The notes beneath the pieces were generated by a model. It was given only the letters and a program-made list of their open reading frames with translations. It was not told where the DNA came from and did no database searches. From NCBI GenBank assembly GCA_030429045.1, contig JAUIEA010000012.1, positions 1 through 47,465 of the forward strand: 47,465 nt of DNA, given 5' to 3'. Positions 16,473-23,074 of the stretch are shown piece after piece. Within the stretch, counting starts at the first letter, position 1, and each line of letters starts with the position of its first letter. The stretch comes from Bacteroidia bacterium. GTDB taxonomy: Bacteria > Bacteroidota > Bacteroidia > Chitinophagales > Saprospiraceae. Position numbers and translations under genes: made by a program.

Positions 16473-16535
16473 CCTCCCCATTTATCCTCATCAAGAAGGC
16501 ACCCATCTCTGGTATGGAGTGGCCACAGGGAGGGG
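16473..16535. repeat. Composite hairpin repeat, centre-deleted unit G
   Basis: The left end CCTCCCC (16473-16479) and the whole right half (CCTCATC through GGGAGGGG, 16528-16535) are present. The paired GGTTTGGCG/CGCCAAACC core is replaced by about six bases. It lies directly upstream of the DUF559 gene start. Confidence 0.65.
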
Positions 16536-16544
16536 AGTGTCCCT

Positions 16545-16638
16545 CCCGAGTACTCGGGACGGGGGTGGCTATTCACTTGACCGCAGGTCATGTGAATAGA
16601 CGGTCGGGGGAGCAAACGCAGGAACCAGGAATCTTCTG
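16545..16638. repeat. Palindromic linker cassette 2
   Basis: Near-identical to linker 1 over CCCGAGTACTCGGG (16545-16558) and the GCA-looped stem (16569-16582 with 16586-16599). It then switches to the AGCAAACGCAGGAACCAGG spacer otherwise found before unit B. This shows that linkers and spacers are shuffled. Confidence 0.8.
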
Positions 16639-16750
16639 CCTCCCCCGGTTTGGCGCTTCACGAAGTCGCCTCCCTGTTTTACCGCCGTCGCCAAACCACC
16701 CCCTCATGATCGCATCCGTCTCCGGGCTTGAATGTCCGGTAGGAGGAGGA
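16639..16750. repeat. Composite hairpin repeat, unit D
   Basis: Perfect inverted arms (16647-16655 and 16689-16697) with the CTTCACGAAG mini-hairpin seen in unit B. The closing G-tract is weaker (GTAGGAGGAGG). It ends about 110 bp before the dienelactone-hydrolase-like gene. Confidence 0.82.
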
Positions 16751-16860
16751 GCAACCAGGCAGTTGAATTCGACAGTCACCCATGGTCGAGTCAGACCCCT
16801 GAAATCTGCCAGGTGGCCGGAAGGAAAATTGATTTTCCGGGCATTCTATACCTTCGAAGC

Positions 16861-17694
16861 ATGACGAATCGACATAGCATCAGCCTGGTTATCACTTTTG
16901 TGGTTGCCGGAACCTTGTTCAGCTGCCAATCCACCCCTTCATCCTCTGAAGCGGGGATGGCAAAGTTTACCACCGACGATACGTTCAAAACCGCTCATGA
17001 AATACCGGAAGAGCTGGATTTCGAGGGCCGGGGAGAAATGGTCGGGTTTCCGACCCCTGATGGAAAAGAAGGGCATGCCTATGTCTTGCATCCCTCTGCA
17101 CCCTCCAACAAGCATCTCCTGGTCATTCATGAATGGTGGGGATTGAATGATCACATCAAGCAGGAAGCAGAGCGATTGTTCGACTCACTGGGTGTTCATG
17201 TATGGGCATTGGACCTGTATGACGGTCAGGTTGCGGCAGACCGGGAAACGGCTGGTTCACTGATGCAAAGTCGGGTACAGGAACGACTGGAATCGATCAT
17301 CAGAGGGGCCTTAGACCAGTGTGGGCCTTCCGCCCGGATCGCCACTACAGGATGGTGCTTTGGTGGCGGGTGGAGTTTGCGCGCATCCATTCTGGCCGGT
17401 GATCGATCCACCGGATGTGTCATCTACTATGGTATGCCGGTTGAAAATGCCCGTGAGCTGGCACCACTAAAGGCCGAAGTATTGGGCTTGTTTGCCAGTC
17501 AGGACAAGTGGATCAATGCGGAAGTTGTCCGCAAATTTGCGGCGCTGTGTCAGGCCACCGGCAAGACATTTACGTATCATTTCTATGAAGCTGATCATGC
17601 CTTCGCCAATCCGAGCAGTCCCCGATTTGATGAGGCATCGGCACAAGACGCAAATCACCAGTCCCTGACCTTCTTGCGGAACAAACTCCAATGA
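16861..17694 (+). CDS. Dienelactone-hydrolase-family alpha/beta hydrolase, lipoprotein
   Basis: This 277-residue protein starts at ATG 16861 with a lipoprotein signal (VVAGTLFSCQ, Cys22), so it is probably tethered to the periplasmic or outer membrane. The alpha/beta-hydrolase body has the dienelactone hydrolase triad: Cys166 in TGWCFGGGW, Asp215 in FASQDKW and His246 in YEADHAF. The conserved IHEWWGLNDHIK (residues 89-100) is also present. The Cys nucleophile and EWWG are diagnostic of the family, which opens lactones or cleaves esters. The physiological substrate is unknown. The frame is open upstream to 16732 through repeat unit D, but that extension is repeat-derived and lacks a signal. 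The kinase gene follows after 40 bp. Confidence 0.9.
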   Translation: MTNRHSISLVITFVVAGTLFSCQSTPSSSEAGMAKFTTDDTFKTAHEIPEELDFEGRGEMVGFPTPDGKEGHAYVLHPSAPSNKHLLVIHEWWGLNDHIKQEAERLFDSLGVHVWALDLYDGQVAADRETAGSLMQSRVQERLESIIRGALDQCGPSARIATTGWCFGGGWSLRASILAGDRSTGCVIYYGMPVENARELAPLKAEVLGLFASQDKWINAEVVRKFAALCQATGKTFTYHFYEADHAFANPSSPRFDEASAQDANHQSLTFLRNKLQ

Positions 17695-17734
17695 CCTCAT
17701 CCCAAGGGGTGTATCTTTACCTACTGGGAGCTGT

Positions 17735-18895
17735 ATGGATATCTATCGCCTGAAAATGATCTGGAAATGGGGACTGGCCCTGGCAGGAATGCTGGTAGTC
17801 GTCCTGTCTCTGCTGGTGATCCGGCAGGTGGTGACGAAGATCAAGGCCTTCGAACATCAGAAAATCGTCTTTTTCAAGACCGCAGTTGAGGATCTCCCCA
17901 GCAATCCGGACAATGCCTCCTTCGTCCTGCATGATGCCATTCTCACGGCGGATCTTCAGGTCCCCCTCATCCTGGTCAACGAGCGGGGAATTATTGAAGA
18001 TGCCCGCAATTTTGGCCCAGAACGTGATACCTCCCGTCAATTCCTGAGCGAACGCCTCCTGAAGATCCAGGAAGAAGGATACCCGCCTGTGGAACTGGCG
18101 GATGGGAAAAAGATCTACTACGAGGACAGTGACCTGGTCGCCAACCTGCGATACCTTCCATTCATCCAGATCGCTCTGGTTCTGGTGCTGATCTTTCTGG
18201 GGTATCTGGGATTCAATGTTTCCAGGCGGGCGGAAGAAAATCGGATCTGGGTCGGTATGGCCCGGGAAACGGCTCATCAGCTCGGCACACCCTTGACGGC
18301 GATCGTCGCATGGGTCGAATATCTCCGCAATCATGCCAGTGGCAACAGTCAGGTCACCTTCGCTGCAACAGAGATCGAGCGGGATGCGGAAAAGCTGGAA
18401 TTGATCGCGGATCGATTCAGCAAGATCGGCTCCAAGGCTGAATTGGAGCCCCACAATCTGCTCACCTGCCTGGATCGAACCCGATCCTATATGCAGGCAC
18501 GGGCACCGAAACGGGTCGAGTTTCATTTCCCTGACCCGACTGCCCCACCTGTCTTTGTCATGATCAATACCCATCTGTTTGAATGGGTGATCGAGAACCT
18601 CCTGCGCAATGCCCTGGATGCGATGGAAGGAGAAGGCACGATCCGCGCGGAGGTCCGTCAGGAAGGCCGATGGGTGATGATCGACATCAGTGATTCGGGA
18701 AAAGGCATTCCCTCCTCTCGATTCAAACGGGTATTCAAACCCGGATACACCACCAAAACCCGTGGGTGGGGACTGGGGCTTTCCCTGGCCAAACGGATCG
18801 TCGAATCCTACCACAAAGGCCGCATTTTTGTCCGTTCGAGTGCTCCCGGTAAGGGGACCACTTTCGGGATCTTACTACCCGTGCCGAAGGGGTGA
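17735..18895 (+). CDS. Orphan two-component sensor histidine kinase
   Basis: The 386-residue kinase has two membrane helices (residues 11-30 and 144-162) enclosing an extracytoplasmic domain of about 110 residues. The cytoplasmic part has an H-box ARETAHQLGTPLTAI with phospho-acceptor His181. It is followed by the N-box ENLLRNALDAM (287-297), G1 DSGKGIP (320-326), F-box FKPGYTT and G2 GWGLGLSLAKRI (344-355). No HAMP or PAS domain is obvious between TM2 and the H-box. The HQLGTPL variant is frequent in Bacteroidota kinases. No response regulator is encoded nearby, so the partner is elsewhere. A near-match box TATCTTTA (17712-17719) precedes the gene. Confidence 0.93.
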   Translation: MDIYRLKMIWKWGLALAGMLVVVLSLLVIRQVVTKIKAFEHQKIVFFKTAVEDLPSNPDNASFVLHDAILTADLQVPLILVNERGIIEDARNFGPERDTSRQFLSERLLKIQEEGYPPVELADGKKIYYEDSDLVANLRYLPFIQIALVLVLIFLGYLGFNVSRRAEENRIWVGMARETAHQLGTPLTAIVAWVEYLRNHASGNSQVTFAATEIERDAEKLELIADRFSKIGSKAELEPHNLLTCLDRTRSYMQARAPKRVEFHFPDPTAPPVFVMINTHLFEWVIENLLRNALDAMEGEGTIRAEVRQEGRWVMIDISDSGKGIPSSRFKRVFKPGYTTKTRGWGLGLSLAKRIVESYHKGRIFVRSSAPGKGTTFGILLPVPKG

Positions 18896-18899
18896 TTTG

Positions 18900-18948
18900 T
18901 TGTTCCTTGTTCCTTGTTCCTTTGTTCCAAGTTCCAAGTTCCAAGTGG
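18900..18948. repeat. Heptamer tandem repeat (TTGTTCC/AAGTTCC)
   Basis: Four TTGTTCC units (one preceded by an extra T) are followed by two AAGTTCC units and a partial one, starting five bases after the kinase stop. This resembles the short tandem heptamers known from other bacteria and may reflect slippage. Confidence 0.8.
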
Positions 18949-19001
18949 ATCCTATGTGCTTGCCTGATTAGGGTTGATCCGAGGATACCAATCTTGTCCG
19001 T

Positions 19002-19054
19002 CCCGAGTACTCGGGACGGGGGTGGCCTAATGTGCTCTTTATCGAGAAGGACTG
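19002..19054. repeat. Palindromic linker cassette 3 (short form)
   Basis: Contains the CCCGAGTACTCGGG palindrome (19002-19015) and the GGGGGTGGCC box, but lacks the GCA-looped stem found in linkers 1, 2 and 4. It leads directly into unit E. Confidence 0.75.
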
Positions 19055-19159
19055 CCTCCCCCGGTTTGGCGCTTCTCGAAGTCGTCTCCTTGTTTTCCCG
19101 CCGTCGCCAAACCACCCCCTCATGACGGCTGGGCTTAAATAAATGACCCATGGGTGGGG
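19055..19159. repeat. Composite hairpin repeat, unit E
   Basis: Perfect inverted arms at 19063-19071 and 19105-19113. The right third is shortened and diverged, ending in GGGTGGGG in place of GGGAGGGG. Confidence 0.8.
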
Positions 19160-19164
19160 AGTGT

Positions 19165-19253
19165 CCCCCGCTGGCGGGGGTGGCTATTCACTTGACCGCA
19201 GGTCATGTGAATAGACGGGGGTGGCCCAACGTACTCTTTATTGTGAATTCCTG
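19165..19253. repeat. Palindromic linker cassette 4 (exchanged palindrome)
   Basis: It has the same layout as linker 1, but the first palindrome is CCCCCGC-TG-GCGGGGG (19165-19180), an unrelated sequence that still forms a perfect stem. The GCA-looped stem (19184-19197 with 19201-19214) is unchanged. Confidence 0.8.
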
Positions 19254-19364
19254 CCTCCCCCGGTTTGGCGCTTCTCGAAGTCGTCTCCTTGTTTTCCCGC
19301 CGTCGCCAAACCACCCCCTCATGACGGCATCCATCTCCGGGTTCGAGTGGCCAGCGGGAGGGGG
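19254..19364. repeat. Composite hairpin repeat, unit F
   Basis: A 111-bp unit with perfect arms (19262-19270 and 19304-19312) and closing GGGAGGGGG. It is followed by the GCCTGTCAGTCCACCCTC tail shared with unit A, running to about 19407. Confidence 0.85.
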
Positions 19365-19440
19365 ACATAAGCCTGTCAGTCCACCCTCACGCTAAACCAG
19401 GAACCCAAAACAAAGGAACCCGGAATTATTCCGAACCAGC

Positions 19441-19448
19441 TACATTTG
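19441..19448 (+). promoter_or_regulatory. Candidate -7 promoter box for mfd
   Basis: TACATTTG matches TAnnTTTG and ends four bases before the GTG start of mfd. A start of transcription 5-7 bases downstream would fall on the start codon, so the mRNA would be leaderless or nearly so. Confidence 0.45.
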
Positions 19449-19452
19449 CGCT

Positions 19453-22400
19453 GTGGAGAATCTGCAACGTCTGCTCAGTGCCTATCGGCAAGATGAGCGG
19501 ATCGTCCAGCTGACGAAGGCCCTCGATCAACAAAACGGAGGGCGCGTATCCCTGAACCAACTGGCCGGGGCGCAGGATTGCTTTGTCCTGTTGGCAACCT
19601 ACCTTCAATCACCCCGCCTGCATCTGTGGGTGGCCCAGGACCTGGAAGAGGCCGCCTATATCCAGAATACCCTGGGCAACCTGATGCCGGACCGGGCTGT
19701 CCGTTTTCTTCCGGATTCTTTCAAACGCCCCGGGTACTTTGCCGAGCTCAGCAATCAGAATATCCTGCTGCGAACCGAGGTGGTCAACCAGATCAGCACA
19801 GATAGTCAGACCCCGGAACTGATCGTTACCTATCCGGAAGCCCTGATCGAAAAAGTGCTCCAGCCACAGGCCCTGGCCAAGAACCGGATCAGTATCATAA
19901 AAGGGGAGAACCTGGACCTGGATTTTATCCTGGAAGTCCTGCTGGAATATGGATTCGAGAAGATGGACTTTGTCTACGAACCCGGTCAGTTTTCCATTCG
20001 CGGAGGAATCGTCGATATATTCTCCTATGGCAATGAATGGCCCTATCGGGTAGAGCTGTTTGATGTGGAGGTCGAAAGTATTCGAACGTTCGACCCGATG
20101 ACCCAGCTTTCCCGCCAGCGGGTGGAACGGGTGAATATCATTCCGGACGCCCACAAGGGATACGACCCCAAACAAAAAACAGACCTCTTTTCCATCCTTC
20201 CGGACAATGCCGTGGTCTGGCTGCGTGATCCTGAATTCCTGTTGGATAAATGTCAGGATGCCTATGCCAAAGCCATGGACTTTGTGCCCGATGTATTACC
20301 GGGAGAAGCGGAAAAACTGGTGGCACTTTTCAAGGAAAAGCCCTTTGTCCCCCCTCGGGAGGTGATCGAAGGGATGGGGCGATACAGCCTGATCTTCACC
20401 GACAAGGTACCCCGGGGCTATACGGCAGATCTGACCCTGGACATGAAAGGCCGGCCCCAGCCCAGCTTCAACAAGAACTTCGATCTGCTGATCCGTGATC
20501 TGCGGGAGAATGACCAGAAAGGCTACACCTTTTTCCTCTTTACGGACAACCCGCGCCAGGTCGAACGCTTCCATGCTATTTTTGAAGAACTGGATGCCAA
20601 GGTCATCTTTCATCCGGTCGTGAAGGGCTTGCACCAGGGATTTATTGACGATGATCAAAAGATCCTGTGCTATACCGATCATCAGATCTTCAACCGGTAT
20701 CACGCCTACAAACTCCGGCGTGGTTTTACACGTGATCAGGCCATGAATCTGCGGATGATCCGTGAACTGGTGGCAGGGGACTTTGTTACCCATATCGATC
20801 ACGGTGTCGGCCGGTATTCCGGTCTGGAAAAGATCGAGGTCAATGGCCATGTCCAGGAGTCTGTCCGGATCATCTACAAAAACAACGATATCCTCTATGT
20901 GGGGATCAACTCCCTGCACAAGCTGGCCAAGTACATCGGCAAGGATGGCACCGAACCTCAACTGAGCAAACTGGGCTCCGAGTCCTGGAAAAACCTCAAG
21001 GCCAAGACCAAGAAGAAGGTCAAGGATATTGCCAAAGAACTGATCGCATTGTATGCCCGCCGGCGGGCTGCCCCCGGCTTTGCCTTCGCTCCGGACGGCT
21101 ATCTCCAAAACGAGTTGGAAGCCTCGTTTATCTATGAGGATACCCCCGACCAGTTCACCTCCACCCAGGAGGTCAAGGAAGACATGGAACGGGCCAATCC
21201 GATGGACCGACTGATCTGCGGGGACGTGGGATTCGGAAAAACGGAAGTCGCCGTACGGGCGGCTTTCAAAGCTGTGGTGAACGGCAAGCAGGTAGCCATT
21301 CTGGTGCCCACCACCATCCTGGCCCTGCAGCATCAAAAGACCTTTCATGACCGCCTGGGCGATTTTGGATGCAAGGTGGATTACATCAATCGATTCCGGA
21401 GCAGTGCGGATAAAAAGCGGATCCTCGGCGAACTGGCCGAAGGAAAAGTGGACGTGATCATCGGCACCCATGCGCTGTTGGGAAAGGATGTCAAATTCAA
21501 GGACCTGGGTCTGTTGATCGTGGATGAGGAACAGAAATTCGGGGTCAGCTCCAAGGAGAAACTCCGGTCCATCAAGGTGAATGTGGACACATTGACGCTG
21601 ACGGCAACCCCCATTCCGAGGACGCTGCAATTCAGTCTGATGTCCGCCCGGGATATGTCCATTATCCGGACGGCACCACCCAACCGGCAACCCATCCATA
21701 CCGAGGCCAGGATCTTCAGTGAAGAGGTGATCCGCAATGCCATCCTGAACGAGGTCCAGCGAGGCGGTCAGGTATTTTTTGTCCATAACCGGGTCAAGAG
21801 TCTGGGGGAGGTGGCCGGACTGGTTCAGCGTCTTTGCCCGGATGTGAATATCGCCTTTGCCCATGGTCAGATGGAGGCCAATACCCTGGAGAAGACCTTG
21901 ACCGCGTTTATCAATGGCGAGTTTGATGTCCTAGTGAGTACCAATATCATCGAGACGGGTCTGGACATTCCGAATGCCAATACCATGATCATCAATAATG
22001 CCCACCAATATGGGCTGAGTGATCTCCACCAGTTGCGGGGTCGCGTCGGGCGTTCGAACACCAAGGCCTATTGTTACCTGATCCATCCTCCGCTGTCCGT
22101 GATGACACCCGAAGCCAGAAAACGGATCAAGACCATCGAGGATTTCAGTGACCTGGGCAGCGGATTCCATATTGCCATGAAAGACCTGGACATTCGGGGT
22201 GCCGGGAACATGCTGGGCGGTGAACAGAGCGGTTTTATTTCGGAGATCGGGTTCGAGACCTTCCAGCGCATTCTGGATGAGGCCATCCAGGAATTGAAAG
22301 AAGAGGACTTCGCCGATTCCTTTCATGAGGAACAGGGCGTACATCGGTTGTTTGTCCGGGATGTCACCGTGGATACCGATGCCGAGATGCATATCCCGGA

Positions 22401-22833
22401 TGAATATGTGTCGAGTATCCAGGAGCGATTGAATCTCTATACCCAGCTGGATGAGGTTGAAAACGAAGAGGATCTGCAAACATTCAGCGAGATGCTCACG
22501 GACCGTTTCGGGCGCATACCGGAAGAAGTGAATGAACTTTTTGACGGCCTGCGGCTGCGGTGGATCTGCAAGGAGATGGGCTTTGAGCGCCTGGTGCTGA
22601 AAAACGGTAAACTTCGGGCGTATTTCGTCCAGAATCCCCAATCGGCATTTTACGACAGTTTGACCTTCAAAAACCTGTTTTCAGTGATGGCCAGCCGGGG
22701 TCAGGAGTTGGGCTTGTCGATCAAGGAAGTTCGCAGTCACCTTCTGGTGGCCAAGGATGCCGTTCATGACCTGCGAGAGGCCCGGAAGGTGCTTCAGGAT
22801 TTGAAGGAGGCGTTGGATGGAGTGGAGGTGTGA
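19453..22833 (+). CDS. mfd: Transcription-repair coupling factor
   Basis: This 1126-residue ATP-dependent translocase removes RNA polymerase stalled at DNA damage and recruits UvrA. In order it has an N-terminal UvrB-like region (FLPDSFKRPGYFAELSNQN, GGIVDIF). The CarD-like RNA-polymerase-interaction domain follows (DFVTHIDHGVGRYSGLEKI, near residue 445). The helicase motor has Walker A CGDVGFGKTEVA, LLIVDEEQKFGV, TLTATPIPRTLQF and the TRG-type STNIIETGLDIPNANT through QLRGRVGRS. The C-terminal TRCF domain ends the protein. The start is GTG 19453, since homologues begin at this point of the fold and no ATG fits. The plus strand upstream is filled by hairpin repeats, and an octamer array begins at the stop codon. 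Confidence 0.97.
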   Translation: MENLQRLLSAYRQDERIVQLTKALDQQNGGRVSLNQLAGAQDCFVLLATYLQSPRLHLWVAQDLEEAAYIQNTLGNLMPDRAVRFLPDSFKRPGYFAELSNQNILLRTEVVNQISTDSQTPELIVTYPEALIEKVLQPQALAKNRISIIKGENLDLDFILEVLLEYGFEKMDFVYEPGQFSIRGGIVDIFSYGNEWPYRVELFDVEVESIRTFDPMTQLSRQRVERVNIIPDAHKGYDPKQKTDLFSILPDNAVVWLRDPEFLLDKCQDAYAKAMDFVPDVLPGEAEKLVALFKEKPFVPPREVIEGMGRYSLIFTDKVPRGYTADLTLDMKGRPQPSFNKNFDLLIRDLRENDQKGYTFFLFTDNPRQVERFHAIFEELDAKVIFHPVVKGLHQGFIDDDQKILCYTDHQIFNRYHAYKLRRGFTRDQAMNLRMIRELVAGDFVTHIDHGVGRYSGLEKIEVNGHVQESVRIIYKNNDILYVGINSLHKLAKYIGKDGTEPQLSKLGSESWKNLKAKTKKKVKDIAKELIALYARRRAAPGFAFAPDGYLQNELEASFIYEDTPDQFTSTQEVKEDMERANPMDRLICGDVGFGKTEVAVRAAFKAVVNGKQVAILVPTTILALQHQKTFHDRLGDFGCKVDYINRFRSSADKKRILGELAEGKVDVIIGTHALLGKDVKFKDLGLLIVDEEQKFGVSSKEKLRSIKVNVDTLTLTATPIPRTLQFSLMSARDMSIIRTAPPNRQPIHTEARIFSEEVIRNAILNEVQRGGQVFFVHNRVKSLGEVAGLVQRLCPDVNIAFAHGQMEANTLEKTLTAFINGEFDVLVSTNIIETGLDIPNANTMIINNAHQYGLSDLHQLRGRVGRSNTKAYCYLIHPPLSVMTPEARKRIKTIEDFSDLGSGFHIAMKDLDIRGAGNMLGGEQSGFISEIGFETFQRILDEAIQELKEEDFADSFHEEQGVHRLFVRDVTVDTDAEMHIPDEYVSSIQERLNLYTQLDEVENEEDLQTFSEMLTDRFGRIPEEVNELFDGLRLRWICKEMGFERLVLKNGKLRAYFVQNPQSAFYDSLTFKNLFSVMASRGQELGLSIKEVRSHLLVAKDAVHDLREARKVLQDLKEALDGVEV

Positions 22834-22870
22834 AGGAGTTAAGGAGTTAAGGAGTTAAGGAGTTAAGGAG
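22833..22870. repeat. Octamer tandem repeat AAGGAGTT
   Basis: Almost five perfect copies of AAGGAGTT begin at the last base of the mfd stop codon. Together with the heptamer array at 18900, such short tandem repeats bracket the mfd locus. Confidence 0.85.
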
Positions 22871-22891
22871 AAAATAAAGATTAAATCGGAC

Positions 22892-23014
22892 CTAAACCTC
22901 GGGATTAAACTTCCATCCCATACCTATGGTTATTCTACCTGTGACACCGGTGGTGAAAAGGCGATAGGCGGTTGAGATACCTTGATCGCTCTTCATTGCT
23001 CTTGTGGCGTATTC
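22892..23014 (-). pseudogene. Possible C-terminal remnant of an outer-membrane-type protein
   Basis: A minus-strand frame of about 40 codons ends at 22892 and reads ...STAYRLFTTGVTGRITIGMGWKF..., with the alternating pattern of a terminal beta-barrel hairpin. It lies just downstream of the giant type B T9SS gene. That is where PorP/SprF-type partner genes commonly sit in Bacteroidota. No upstream part of such a gene is present. It may be a relic or may be chance. Confidence 0.3.
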
Positions 23015-23074
23015 AGGAGGTCAATGGAAGTGCCCAAAACATTTTAGGCTCCTTTAATCCGGCAATATTGCGTC

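Noticed and set aside
17717-18814. 365-codon minus frame across the sensor kinase
   Set aside because: Antisense to a kinase with all catalytic boxes; residues are His/Gln/Asp-rich as expected of a shadow frame.
15442-19364. CRISPR array as an explanation for the regular repeats
   Set aside because: Units are about 110 bp with internal inverted arms, spacers are themselves repeated, and there are no cas genes.
20296-21864. 522-codon open frame on the minus strand inside mfd
   Set aside because: It is fully antisense to an intact, domain-complete mfd and shows no known motifs; it is a codon-bias shadow.
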